In this document: one piece after another, positions 9,745-18,591 of the stretch
Layout: each line of letters begins with the position of its first letter
How positions within the stretch are numbered: position 1 is the stretch's first letter
Origin: Coxiella endosymbiont of Amblyomma americanum
Lineage (GTDB): Bacteria; Pseudomonadota; Gammaproteobacteria; Coxiellales; Coxiellaceae
DNA length: 64,000 nt
Assembly (NCBI RefSeq): GCF_000815025.1
Contig: NZ_CP007541.1
Location: 496,001 to 560,000, forward strand
Reading direction: 5' to 3'
Translations under genes and position numbers: made by a program
The notes under the pieces: model-generated
What the model saw: only the letters and a program-made list of their open reading frames with translations
What the model was told of the DNA's origin: nothing
Databases searched by the model: none

Positions 9745-10638
9745 ATGAATTGGTTTATAAAGTTATTACCGAAAATTTCAGCTTCTACCAAGAAAAAAGG
9801 GGTACCGCAAGGTATTTGGGATAAATGTCCTTTTTGTATGTCAATTCTCTATCGTGCTGAATTAGAACGGAATTTAGAAGTCTGTCCTAAGTGTAATTAT
9901 CATATTCGTATTAGTGCCAGAAAGCGTTTAATGCAGTTTTTGGATCCAGGAGGGAAACAACAGGAAATAGGAAAAGATATAATCTCGATAGATCGTCTCA
10001 AATTTCGAGATTCAAAGAAATACAGGGATCGACTACATAGCGTTCAAAAGGAAGTAGGTGAAAAAGAAGCGCTTATTGTATATAAGGGCGATCTTTATAA
10101 TATTCCTATTGTTGCCATTGCGTTTGATTTTTCTTTTATTGGTGGTTCTATGGGAGTTGCGGTTGGTGAACGGTTTGTAAAAGGTGTAGAAACAGCAATA
10201 GATGAAAAAAGAATTTTGGTCTGCTTTTCAACAAGTGGAGGTGCTCGTATGCAAGAAGGTCTTTTTTCTTTATTTCAAATGGCTAAAACAAGTGTCGTCT
10301 TAACACAATTGGTAAGAAAAGGTATCCCATTTTTTTCGGTATTAGCAGATCCTACTATGGGGGGAGTTTCTGCTAGTATAGCTATGTTAGGTGATATCAT
10401 TATTGCAGAACCTAATGCGTTAATTGGATTCTCAGGACCAAGAGTGATTGAACAAACCATTCGAGAAACATTACCAAAAGATTTTCAACGTAGTGAGTTT
10501 TTGTTAGCGCATGGAGCTATTGACATGGTAGTAGATCGTCGTAAGTTGAGAAAGACAATAGCATCTCTTATCGATAAATTAACTAAACGACCTAAAAGAG
10601 AATTTAAAGAAACATATGAAAAAGAAATAATGTTCTAA
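9745..10638 (+). CDS. accD: Acetyl-CoA carboxylase carboxyltransferase subunit beta
   Basis: AccD forms the carboxyltransferase with AccA, making malonyl-CoA for fatty acid synthesis. The 297-residue protein has an N-terminal zinc ribbon (CPFC at about residues 28-31 and CPKC at about 48-51) and a crotonase-like core. The core retains the glycine-rich loops [11 protein letters not shown] and [15 protein letters not shown], and [11 protein letters not shown] follows. All catalytic loops look intact, unlike those of the carboxylase-like gene at 30.9 kb. Biotin supply and BirA (39.5 kb) would be needed to charge its AccB partner. Confidence 0.97.
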   Translation: MNWFIKLLPKISASTKKKGVPQGIWDKCPFCMSILYRAELERNLEVCPKCNYHIRISARKRLMQFLDPGGKQQEIGKDIISIDRLKFRDSKKYRDRLHSVQKEVGEKEALIVYKGDLYNIPIVAIAFDFSFIGGSMGVAVGERFVKGVETAIDEKRILVCFSTSGGARMQEGLFSLFQMAKTSVVLTQLVRKGIPFFSVLADPTMGGVSASIAMLGDIIIAEPNALIGFSGPRVIEQTIRETLPKDFQRSEFLLAHGAIDMVVDRRKLRKTIASLIDKLTKRPKREFKETYEKEIMF

Positions 10639-10730
10639 CTGTTGCAAATGTAAAAAATAAAATGCCAGAATACACGTCCGATTAGTATGTCGATTAGTAA
10701 GTATTCGTTAAAATACAGGAAAAAATAGTA

Positions 10731-11984
10731 ATGCAGAGAAATATGCACGCTTGGCTAAATTATATTAATTCTCTCTACTATCGTGAAATTGACTTAGGTT
10801 TGTCTAGAATTATAGACTTATCAAGGAAATTAGGAGTATCTACCTTTTCGTGTCCTGTTGTTACAGTAGCAGGGACTAATGGAAAAGGATCTGTAATCAA
10901 ATTACTTGAAAGTATTTACCTTGCTTCTGGCTATCAAGTAGCAGCGTATACGTCACCCCACCTCTTTATTTTTAATGAAAGGCTCCGTTTTAACAGTAAG
11001 CCGATGTTAGATAGAAATTTTATTGAAGCTTTTGCTCTTATTGAAAAGAACCGTGACCGACAATCACTTAGTTTTTTTGAATTTACTACTTTAGCATGTC
11101 TTTATATTTGCAAAAAATTAGCATTAGATGTTTTGTTGTTAGAAGTAGGACTAGGAGGACGTTTAGATGCTGTTAATGTTATTGATCCTGACATTTCTGT
11201 TATTACTACCGTTGATATTGATCATACAGATTGGTTAGGAAATGATAGAGAATCTATTGGACGAGAAAAAGCAGGAATTTTTCGAGCACACCATCCAGTA
11301 ATTTGTGGTGACCCTAATCCACCAAGGAGTATTTTTGAAGTAGCTCAACCGTTACAGTCTCCTATTTTTCAGTTTATGAGGGATTTCTCAGTAATCGAAA
11401 GTAAAAAAACATGGAAATGGCTAGGTCCTCGTAATGTCAATTATGGCAATTTACCTTTACCACAGTTAAAAATTCAAAATGTAGCTACTAGTTTAATGGT
11501 AATCAATCAGTTACAAGATTGGCTGCCTGTAAGAGAATTATCTATTGTAACTGGTATTCGAAAAGCTTTTTTACCTAATTGCTTTGAAAAAGTGAATCAA
11601 CCCGTTTCTCTTATTTTTGATGTGGCACATAATCCACAAGCTGCTCGCTATTTAGCAGAGCAGCTTTGTTGTTCACCTCATTCGGGGCGAACTTTTGCAG
11701 TGATAGGGATGTTAAAGGATAAAGATATTCAAGGTACTATCGAACCTATGCTTACTTGTGTTGATCGTTGGTATGTAGGCAGCTTGCCAGAGATGAGAGG
11801 TGCTGCAGGTGAAAAAATAACAGATCTCCTAAGAAGAGAAGGTGTAAAAAATTGTTATAATTTTACATCGATTGATCAAGCTTTTAAGCAAGCGATTGCA
11901 CAATGTGAGGAAAACGATCGCGTTGTAGTATTTGGTTCTTTCTATACGGTAGCTATGGCTAAAAAATCTCTTTTTCTCGATTAG
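10731..11984 (+). CDS. folC: Bifunctional dihydrofolate synthase / folylpolyglutamate synthase
   Basis: FolC adds glutamate to dihydropteroate and then to folates. The 417-residue protein has the ATP-binding loop VTVAGTNGKGSVIK near residue 46, SPHLFIFNERLRF, EVGLGGRLDAVNV, and DHTDWLGNDRESIGREKAGI near residue 165. The start at 10731 is supported by AGGA at 10717 with 10-base spacing; ATG at 10743 is an alternative. It sits in the usual accD-folC-cvpA-purF order, though the SPOR-domain gene often found after folC is missing. Folate is one of the vitamins often supplied by such symbionts. Confidence 0.95.
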   Translation: MQRNMHAWLNYINSLYYREIDLGLSRIIDLSRKLGVSTFSCPVVTVAGTNGKGSVIKLLESIYLASGYQVAAYTSPHLFIFNERLRFNSKPMLDRNFIEAFALIEKNRDRQSLSFFEFTTLACLYICKKLALDVLLLEVGLGGRLDAVNVIDPDISVITTVDIDHTDWLGNDRESIGREKAGIFRAHHPVICGDPNPPRSIFEVAQPLQSPIFQFMRDFSVIESKKTWKWLGPRNVNYGNLPLPQLKIQNVATSLMVINQLQDWLPVRELSIVTGIRKAFLPNCFEKVNQPVSLIFDVAHNPQAARYLAEQLCCSPHSGRTFAVIGMLKDKDIQGTIEPMLTCVDRWYVGSLPEMRGAAGEKITDLLRREGVKNCYNFTSIDQAFKQAIAQCEENDRVVVFGSFYTVAMAKKSLFLD

Positions 11985-12095
11985 ATGAGAGATGGTTTAA
12001 AGAATTAAAATTAAAAAACAATTTATAGAACAAGAAATGTAACTGTATTGTTTGACTGTATAAGAAACTACAACAATTATTTTAGAGGCGAAAGA

Positions 12096-12641
12096 ATGAA
12101 TTTTGGTATTGTTCCTTATTTGAATTGGATTGATTGTACTATTGTTAGTGTCATTACTTTCTCAGTTGTTATTGGCCTTTTTCGCGGATTTGTAAGAGAA
12201 ACTATTTCGTTGATGATATGGATTGCTGCAGTTACAGTTGCTTTCAAATTTTCAAAATCTATTCAACTTTATTTATACCCATGGATTAATTTACAATCTC
12301 TTCGGTATGCAATTACCTTTGGAGGCTTGTTTTTAACTGTTTTTATTTTTGGAATTTTTATTAATTCGGTTGTTCATACGATAGTAAAAAAAATGGGCCT
12401 TACTGTTGTTAACCATACGCTAGGTATTTTTTTTGGAATGGGTAGAGGTTTGTTTATCATTGCTATTTTTTTGGCACTGTTTGATTCTGGTAATATGATA
12501 GGAATTGGTGGAAATAGGAATATAATTACTCAATCAAGGTTAGCGCCTAAATTTCAGCCAATAGTAATATGGTTACATCAATTGCTCCCGTCCCAACTTA
12601 AAAATGTTTTTCAATGGTTAGAAGAAGCCGCTTCAAATTAA
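12096..12641 (+). CDS. cvpA: CvpA family membrane protein
   Basis: The protein has 181 residues with four predicted transmembrane segments, starting near NWIDCTIVSVITFSVVIG. GLFRGFVRETISL near residue 30 is the typical CvpA signature. CvpA family proteins are inner-membrane proteins linked to envelope stress resistance and colicin V production; their molecular role is not settled. ATG at 12096 has AGAGG 7 bases upstream. The frame is open to 12048, but that extension is hydrophilic and unsupported. It sits immediately upstream of purF, the classical cvpA-purF pair. Confidence 0.88.
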   Translation: MNFGIVPYLNWIDCTIVSVITFSVVIGLFRGFVRETISLMIWIAAVTVAFKFSKSIQLYLYPWINLQSLRYAITFGGLFLTVFIFGIFINSVVHTIVKKMGLTVVNHTLGIFFGMGRGLFIIAIFLALFDSGNMIGIGGNRNIITQSRLAPKFQPIVIWLHQLLPSQLKNVFQWLEEAASN

Positions 12642-12672
12642 ATTTCAGAGAAGATAGGAGAGAATAATATTA

Positions 12673-14169
12673 GTGTGTGGCATTGTGGGTATTATTGCCT
12701 GTAACCCTGTAAATCAAGATATTTATGATGCTTTGACTGTTTTGCAACATCGAGGACAAGATGCAGCTGGCATTATGACTAGTGACGGTCAACGAATTTT
12801 TTTGAGAAAATCCAATGGATTAGTACGTGATGTAATTCGTAAGTCTCATATGCTCCGCCTTATAGGAAATATAGGAATTGGACACGTCCGTTATCCCACA
12901 GCTGGTACAGAAAGTCCCGCCGAATCACAGCCTTTTTACGTTAATTCTCCTTACGGTTTGGGTTTAGTGCATAATGGTAATTTAGTAAATGTTAAAGAAT
13001 TAACTCATAACTTAATTCGTACAGATTTACGCCATTTAAATACTGCTTCGGATTCAGAAATTTTACTTAATGTGGTAGCTCATGAACTCCAATGCTTTGG
13101 AAATATGCGTTTTTCTCCTGAACAATTATTTAAGGCCATGGCAAAAGTATATAATCGAATTGAAGGAGCGTTTGCAGCAGTAATGATTATTAATGGTCAC
13201 GGTATAGTGGGATTTCGAGATCCAAATGCTATTCGACCATTGATTTACGGTAAACGAGATAATGGAACTATGTCAGAATTTATATTAGCCTCTGAGAGTA
13301 TTGTTTTAGACGTATTAGGATTTGAACGTTTAAGTGATGTTAATCCTGGAGAAGTAGTTTATTTTGATCAATATGGAAAAATTCACAGAAAGCAATGCGC
13401 TAAAAAGATTAGCCTTTCTCCCTGTATTTTTGAATATATTTATTTGTCACGTCCTGATTCTATTATGGATAATATATCTATATATCAAGCGCGTGTTGGC
13501 ATGGGTAAAAGTTTAGCTGAAAAGATTTTACGAGACAAACCTACTCACGACATTGATGTGGTCATTCCCATTCCTGATACCAGTCGTAATGCCGCTCATG
13601 CTTTAGCTCAAGTTTTACAAATTCCTTATTTAGAAGGATTTGTAAAAAATCGTTATATTGGACGTACGTTTATCATGCCAGGACAAGCGTTACGTCAAAA
13701 TTCTGTTCGTTTAAAATTGAATGCAATAAAAACTGAATTTACTAACAAGACAGTTTTGTTGGTAGATGATTCAGTGATTAGAGGAACTACTGCGAAAGAA
13801 ATCATTCAAATGGCTCGCGATTCAGGAGCAAAAAAAGTATATTTTGCTTCAGCGGCTCCTGTAGTTCGTTATCCTAATGTGTATGGAATTGATATGCCTA
13901 TAGCAGAAGAGTTAATTGCTTACAAAAAATCAATTAATGATATTTGCGAATCTATTAAAGCAGATTGGTTAATATATCAAGATCTTAATAGTTTGTATCG
14001 AGCGGTGAACAATGCAATCATTCCAGGAAAGCTAAAAATTACACGATTTGAAGATTCTATGTTTACTGGAGATTATATTTCTGGAAGAATTACCAAAACA
14101 TATTTAAATGAGTTAGCAAATTTACGTAATGATACTACGAAGACAGAAAAACGACGAAAATCTAATTAA
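12673..14169 (+). CDS. purF: Amidophosphoribosyltransferase
   Basis: PurF makes phosphoribosylamine from PRPP and glutamine, the first committed step of purine synthesis. The 498-residue protein starts at GTG so that Cys2 (MCGIVGI), the N-terminal glutaminase nucleophile, follows directly after start-residue removal, with no propeptide. The glutaminase domain includes LQHRGQDAAGI and GHVRYPTAG. The PRTase domain has the PRPP loop VLLVDDSVIRGTTAKEI near residue 362. AGGAGA lies about 12 bases before the start. Confidence 0.97.
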   Translation: MCGIVGIIACNPVNQDIYDALTVLQHRGQDAAGIMTSDGQRIFLRKSNGLVRDVIRKSHMLRLIGNIGIGHVRYPTAGTESPAESQPFYVNSPYGLGLVHNGNLVNVKELTHNLIRTDLRHLNTASDSEILLNVVAHELQCFGNMRFSPEQLFKAMAKVYNRIEGAFAAVMIINGHGIVGFRDPNAIRPLIYGKRDNGTMSEFILASESIVLDVLGFERLSDVNPGEVVYFDQYGKIHRKQCAKKISLSPCIFEYIYLSRPDSIMDNISIYQARVGMGKSLAEKILRDKPTHDIDVVIPIPDTSRNAAHALAQVLQIPYLEGFVKNRYIGRTFIMPGQALRQNSVRLKLNAIKTEFTNKTVLLVDDSVIRGTTAKEIIQMARDSGAKKVYFASAAPVVRYPNVYGIDMPIAEELIAYKKSINDICESIKADWLIYQDLNSLYRAVNNAIIPGKLKITRFEDSMFTGDYISGRITKTYLNELANLRNDTTKTEKRRKSN

Positions 14170-14235
14170 TAAGCAAGAAGAGGGATTCAGTCAGGTATTC
14201 ATTTAAAAACTCTGTGCTTACACTTGTCGATCGGT

Positions 14236-14275
14236 GGGGTTAGGTGTTTAAAGAGAAAGCTTCTAACCTCCTTTT
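14236..14275 (+). terminator. Possible terminator after purF
   Basis: An 8-bp stem (14236-14243 with 14263-14270, containing one G-T pair) with a 19-base loop is followed by CTTTTG. It lies between purF (+) and rpmE (-). The long loop makes it a weak candidate. Confidence 0.35.
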
Positions 14276-14300
14276 GTATCACGCTTAACCAGTGTTATTA

Positions 14301-14513
14301 TCACAATCTGACCGGTTTAGAATACTTCTTTCGAAATCTTTCGACACGACCTTCTGTATCAACGATTTTCTGTTGTCCAGTATAGAATGGATGACACTCG
14401 GAACAAATTTCTAAGTGCAAATCATGATTTAAAGTAGATCCTACAGAAAAAACATTCCCACAACCACATACTACCTTAATGTTTTGATAGAATGGATGAA
14501 TCTCTTTTTTCAC
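14301..14513 (-). CDS. rpmE: 50S ribosomal protein L31, zinc-binding type
   Basis: The 70-residue L31 retains the four cysteines of the C+ form: CGCG near residue 16 and CSEC near 36-39. It also has the STLNHDLHLEICSECHPF and GRVERFRKKY signatures. GTG at 14513 is preferred because GGGAG lies 9 bases upstream and gives the canonical MKKEIHP start. GTG at 14522 sits directly against that sequence and would add three residues. The zinc form is the one made when zinc is sufficient. Confidence 0.94.
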   Translation of the reverse strand: MKKEIHPFYQNIKVVCGCGNVFSVGSTLNHDLHLEICSECHPFYTGQQKIVDTEGRVERFRKKYSKPVRL

Positions 14514-14706
14514 AACAAACACTCCCTTTTTTGTATAGCCATAGACACTTTATATTATAGCCTAAAATACTTTATAACTCTAGAGCAGTTTTATGATAAC
14601 TTCAAAAAAGAAAAGATTAAGAAGAAAAGCACTGTAATGAATAACCTATAATTGCTTATCTATAAATTTCTTTATTGTATAAGTATAAGCGTCAGAATTA
14701 AATATT

Positions 14707-14973
14707 CTACGATGCTTTCACTCGAATACTCAAAGCATGAATATCTGTTTTTATTAAATCGTGCAATGCATCATAGACCATTCGATGACAGTCAACAAGA
14801 TCTTTGTTTTTAAATACTTCCGCTGTAATAGATATAGAAAAATGCCCTTTTTTTTCATTAACGTGATTGATGTGATGACTGCTTTCATCAAGCACTATCA
14901 ACTTTTCCGGATGAAAGACCTCAGTTAGTCGTTTTCGAATTTGCATCACTCGATTTTTTTGAAAAGATAGCAT
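14707..14973 (-). CDS. BolA family protein
   Basis: The product aligns with BolA proteins: IRKRLTEVFHPEKLIVLDES, an HFSISITAEVF segment, then the family motif CHRMVYDALHDLI and a final IHALSIRVKA. BolA proteins work with monothiol glutaredoxins in iron handling or act as DNA-binding regulators. The usual RHR motif reads CHR here. The frame is open as far back as 15108, but the extra 45 residues do not resemble BolA and may be read-through of decayed sequence. ATG at 14973 is my preferred start; ATG at 14946 is possible. The fold assignment is firm, the start is not. Confidence 0.75.
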   Translation of the reverse strand: MLSFQKNRVMQIRKRLTEVFHPEKLIVLDESSHHINHVNEKKGHFSISITAEVFKNKDLVDCHRMVYDALHDLIKTDIHALSIRVKAS

Positions 14974-15339
14974 TTTGTACAGACAGTTCTCTACAATAAA
15001 TTCAAAATCAGAAAACTTGTTAAAGTCATATTGATCGCTTATAAAACTAAAAACGCAATTGCCATAATCTTTACGCACCATTGTCTCTGAATTTTTATAA
15101 TTGCGCAACTTCTTTATCTTGAATATTATGAAATTCCTGATAAATAAAAGATAGTCTGTATTTTACTCGTTTAGAATATTTCTCAAAATTAGTATAGAGT
15201 ATAACTCTTTCAAAGAAGACAAGTGTTTGTGCTGTCGCTGTGCATGTGATATCTTAAATCGTTAACGATGCACTAATTGGCATTTAACTTTCCAAAAAGT
15301 TACAGGACATTTTCGCAGTACAGCTAAAATCTAATTTCA

Positions 15340-16350
15340 ATGTCGAATACCTTATTCATTCTAACTAATACGTTTGCTAGTGCACTTTGTTCACACTTTT
15401 CCTTAGGGTATTTACTTATGGACCCTATTCTTGTATCCACTGGAAGATTAAATAAAGTATGGAAATTAAGCACTCAAACCGGTTTATATGCTTTAAAATG
15501 CGTATTTTCTAAAAGCGCTTATGAAGAAACTGACAAGATTGCTAATAATTTCAAGAACGTAGGATTACCTGTCATTACTATGCATCCTAAAGGATTGTAT
15601 CTTTATGGTATGTATTGTTTTCAACTATTTGACTGGATAAAAGGAAAAAAGTTGACACCTGATAAAATCACGGAAAAACAAGTAGAAATTGTCGGTAATT
15701 TATTGGCGCGTTTTCATTCCCTTTCTTTACAGTCCACGCAGTTAGATGTAACTATATTGAATAACTCCTTTCATAATTACACTATGTCTTATGACATGGA
15801 CTTATGGGTAAGTGTCTTACACAAAGCTGTTTCTCTTAAAGTAAATGAATACAATCAATTAAAATCTCTATCGCCTCTTCTGGTGAAAATAGCTGAAAGG
15901 AGTAGTGTTTCTGCGGCTCAGTTATCGTCAACTTGTGTTATTAGTCATAGAGACATTAGTCCTAACAATGTTATTTGGAAACAAAAAGATAAACCAATTA
16001 TTATAGATTGGGAGCTAGCGGGACTCATTCACCCTACTGCTGAAGTAATTGGTGCAGCTTTCGATTGGAGTATTGTACATCCAACACAAATTGATATACT
16101 TCGTTATCAAAGACTAGTACAAGCATATGTAAATTCTGGAGGTATTTTAAATCACATATCGTTAGCTTTTGAGGCTGCAATGGGAGTATGGCTCAATTGG
16201 CTATTGTATAATTTAAGATGTTTTGTTGCAAATAAAGATACTAAAATAGCAGAGCGCGAAGCAGCACGTACGCTTTTGACTTTTAAAGCAGTGTACAACA
16301 GAAAAGAGATATGGCTTTCTTTATTAAATAAAGAATTAAATAAAGAATAA
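15340..16350 (+). CDS. APH/choline kinase-type phosphotransferase
   Basis: The 336-residue protein belongs to the aminoglycoside phosphotransferase/choline kinase fold (PF01636 type). It has an N-lobe with VSTGRLNKVWKLST, the Brenner-type catalytic motif SHRDISPNNVIW near residue 208 and the metal-binding IIIDWELAG near 223. The substrate cannot be told from the sequence. Related proteins include homoserine-kinase-like (ThrB2), SrkA-like and choline kinases. It stands alone, flanked by gaps of 230 and 330 bp. The gene is complete and probably active, since Asp and Asn of the catalytic loop are present. Confidence 0.75.
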   Translation: MSNTLFILTNTFASALCSHFSLGYLLMDPILVSTGRLNKVWKLSTQTGLYALKCVFSKSAYEETDKIANNFKNVGLPVITMHPKGLYLYGMYCFQLFDWIKGKKLTPDKITEKQVEIVGNLLARFHSLSLQSTQLDVTILNNSFHNYTMSYDMDLWVSVLHKAVSLKVNEYNQLKSLSPLLVKIAERSSVSAAQLSSTCVISHRDISPNNVIWKQKDKPIIIDWELAGLIHPTAEVIGAAFDWSIVHPTQIDILRYQRLVQAYVNSGGILNHISLAFEAAMGVWLNWLLYNLRCFVANKDTKIAEREAARTLLTFKAVYNRKEIWLSLLNKELNKE

Positions 16351-16683
16351 AGTCTTTGCGTTTGCTTAAATCCGTAAAATCATTACAATCAAGAAGATGA
16401 CAATTCTTTAAATTGTTATGAGAGTAGCTTCGCATAAAATATACTTTGATTTTTATTTTTATTTTCTCAAAACTCTTTTTAAGAAAGGTGTCCTTGGTTA
16501 CTTAAGATTAAGGTTTATTTTTATAACAACGTGCAATTTTAATCAGAGATTTTAGAGTGTCTTTTTTTTATTTCGACAGTAAATTTGCACTCGATTTTTG
16601 TGCTCTTAATAAGGAGTGGTAACATATGCAACTGAATCATTGCATGTTATTCTTTTGTTCATTCGTCTTATAATAAGGCTATT
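16351..16683. other. Gene-poor interval before pncC with a 15-codon ORF
   Basis: This is 333 bp with no recognisable gene. Near its end an AAGGAG sequence (16611-16616) is placed 9 bases before an ATG at 16626 that opens a 15-codon frame ending with TAA at 16671-16673. Whether this is a leader peptide, the stump of a lost gene or chance is unknown. Confidence 0.4.
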
Positions 16684-17193
16684 ATGGACGTTAATAGTTA
16701 TCCCTTAAGTCGTCGACTTGGATTAATATTAAAAAAGAAAAATATGAAATTAGCAGTAGTAGAATCTTGTACTGGTGGAGGATTGTGTCTAGCTATTACT
16801 CGTATTCCAGGCAGTTCTACTTGGTTTGAATGTGGTTTTATAGCGTACAGCGACAGAGCAAAAGAGATACTTTTAGATATAGATCCACAATTGATAAAAA
16901 AAGAAAGTACTACAAGTAAAGTTATAGCGCGTGAGATGGCTGTAGGAGCTCTAAAAAAGAGTCATGCGGACATTGCGATAAGCATTACAGGTATTGCAGG
17001 ACCAAATGGAAAATCTCATGATCAATCTATAGGAACTATTTGGTGTGGAATCGCAAAAAAAACAGGTATAATACAATGCTACAATGCTTGCTTTAATAGC
17101 GGGCGAAAACACGTTCAGGATTCAGCAATTGTTTATGGATTAAGGTGTTTAATTACATTCTTGCAATCTAATAAATATGTATACCGTAACTAA
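16684..17193 (+). CDS. pncC: Nicotinamide-nucleotide amidohydrolase (CinA C-terminal domain)
   Basis: PncC deamidates NMN to nicotinate mononucleotide, recycling pyridine nucleotides. The 169-residue single-domain protein carries the catalytic Ser/Thr motif AVVESCTGGGLCLAIT near residue 27, then IPGSSTWFECGFIAYS, AREMAVGAL and ISITGIAGPNG. It lacks the N-terminal molybdopterin-like domain of full CinA, as is usual for gammaproteobacterial PncC. It precedes recA, the usual gene order. Confidence 0.92.
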   Translation: MDVNSYPLSRRLGLILKKKNMKLAVVESCTGGGLCLAITRIPGSSTWFECGFIAYSDRAKEILLDIDPQLIKKESTTSKVIAREMAVGALKKSHADIAISITGIAGPNGKSHDQSIGTIWCGIAKKTGIIQCYNACFNSGRKHVQDSAIVYGLRCLITFLQSNKYVYRN

Positions 17194-17204
17194 TAACAAC
17201 GTAC

Positions 17205-17233
17205 TTGACTGATTTTTTTAAAAACACTCTATC
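17205..17233 (+). promoter_or_regulatory. Possible sigma-70 promoter of recA
   Basis: TTGACT at 17205-17210 is followed after 17 bases by a weak -10 candidate, TCTATC (17228-17233). No CTGT-N8-ACAG LexA box is visible between pncC and recA, so SOS control of the LexA type is not suggested. Confidence 0.4.
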
Positions 17234-17278
17234 TGTGTGAATTTTTTCATTTTACATCGTAGTGATGAGGAATTTAAA

Positions 17279-18304
17279 ATGGATGATCGTGAGAAAGTAT
17301 TAAATGCTACTCTATCACAAATTGAACACCAATTTGGCAAAGGTTCGGTTATGCGACTCGGTGACGCTGAAATTATTAAAGATATCGATGTGATTTCAAC
17401 TGGTTCATTAGGTTTAGATATTGCATTGGGTATCGGTGGTTTGCCCAGAGGGCGAGTGATAGAAATCTATGGACCAGAAGCCTCTGGAAAAACAACTTTA
17501 ACGCTTCAAACTATTGCTTCTTGCCAACGTGTGGGAGGCATAGCAGCTTTTATCGATGCTGAGCATGCTTTAGATGCAATTTACGCTGAAAAACTTGGAG
17601 TTAAAGTTGACGATTTATTGATATCACAACCAGATACTGGAGAGCAAGCCCTAGAAATTACTGATATGTTGGTACGTTCAGGTGCTGTTGATGCAATAGT
17701 AATTGACTCAGTGGCTGCTTTGACACCTAAGGTTGAAATTGAAGGGGATATGGGTGACGCGCATATAGGACTTCAGGCACGATTAATGTCGCAAGCACTG
17801 CGTAAACTTACTGCTAATATTAAGAAATCTAATACATTGGTGATATTCATTAATCAAATTCGAATGAAAATTGGTGTTGTATTTGGTAATCCTGAAACTA
17901 CTACTGGTGGTAATGCGCTTAAATTTTATTCTTCTGTGCGATTAGACATTCGTCGCATTGGATCGATTAAAAATGGTGAAGAAATTATGGGTAGTGAAAC
18001 ACGAGTTAAGGTAGTGAAAAATAAAGTGGCGCCACCTTTTCGTCAAGCGGAGTTTGATATTTTATATGGGCTTGGTATTTCGCGTGAAAGTGAATTGATT
18101 AATCTTGGTGTCAAAAATAAGCTTATTGAAAAATCAGGCACTTGGTATAGTTATAATGGAAAAAATATTGGACAAGGAAAAGAAAATGTTCGCCAATTCT
18201 TATTAGAAAAACAAGAGATTGCAGAAGAAATTGCAATGCGTTTGCGAGAAAAATTGTTGTCAACGCGTAAGCACGTAGAAAAAAATGACCAAAAAATTGT
18301 ATAA
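17279..18304 (+). CDS. recA: Recombinase RecA
   Basis: RecA is the ATP-dependent strand-exchange protein of homologous recombination. The 341-residue protein has Walker [12 protein letters not shown] near residue 66, [10 protein letters not shown], the loop-L1 region with [21 protein letters not shown], and the L2 segment [18 protein letters not shown] at 17279 is chosen since AGGA lies about 9 bases upstream and [10 protein letters not shown] is a typical start; an upstream in-frame GTG at 17237 adds 14 unsupported residues. The recX gene usual after recA is not seen in the 287 bp before alaS. Confidence 0.97.
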   Translation: MDDREKVLNATLSQIEHQFGKGSVMRLGDAEIIKDIDVISTGSLGLDIALGIGGLPRGRVIEIYGPEASGKTTLTLQTIASCQRVGGIAAFIDAEHALDAIYAEKLGVKVDDLLISQPDTGEQALEITDMLVRSGAVDAIVIDSVAALTPKVEIEGDMGDAHIGLQARLMSQALRKLTANIKKSNTLVIFINQIRMKIGVVFGNPETTTGGNALKFYSSVRLDIRRIGSIKNGEEIMGSETRVKVVKNKVAPPFRQAEFDILYGLGISRESELINLGVKNKLIEKSGTWYSYNGKNIGQGKENVRQFLLEKQEIAEEIAMRLREKLLSTRKHVEKNDQKIV

Positions 18305-18591
18305 TGTAGCCTTAAGCTCAGTAAACACAAATATGCCTTTGTTATTTTTCTTATATTTCGCTGTTTTTGTGATTTTTGTGTTGTGACAAATCGTCGTTTT
18401 CCAACAAGAAAGTGAGTTTCGTCTTGGGTTGTAAAATGTTAAGATTCTAAAGAAACGTATTGTATGGTTTTACACAATAAACAGAATAATAAAATGAATC
18501 GTGTGATTGGTTGAGAAAATATTTTCTGGTTTTTATACAAAAAATTCATTTAAAGTGCATATCTTACTGGTAAATATAAAAGTTGAATTAC

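Noticed and set aside
14974-15108. N-terminal extension of the BolA-like protein as a fused domain
   Set aside because: The 45 residues have no domain signature and the extension lacks a ribosome-binding site; more likely non-coding or decayed sequence.
17194-17278. LexA box upstream of recA
   Set aside because: No CTGT-N8-ACAG match is present in the interval.
18305-18591. recX remnant between recA and alaS
   Set aside because: No RecX-like segment could be read in any frame; the gap is reported only as a missing gene.
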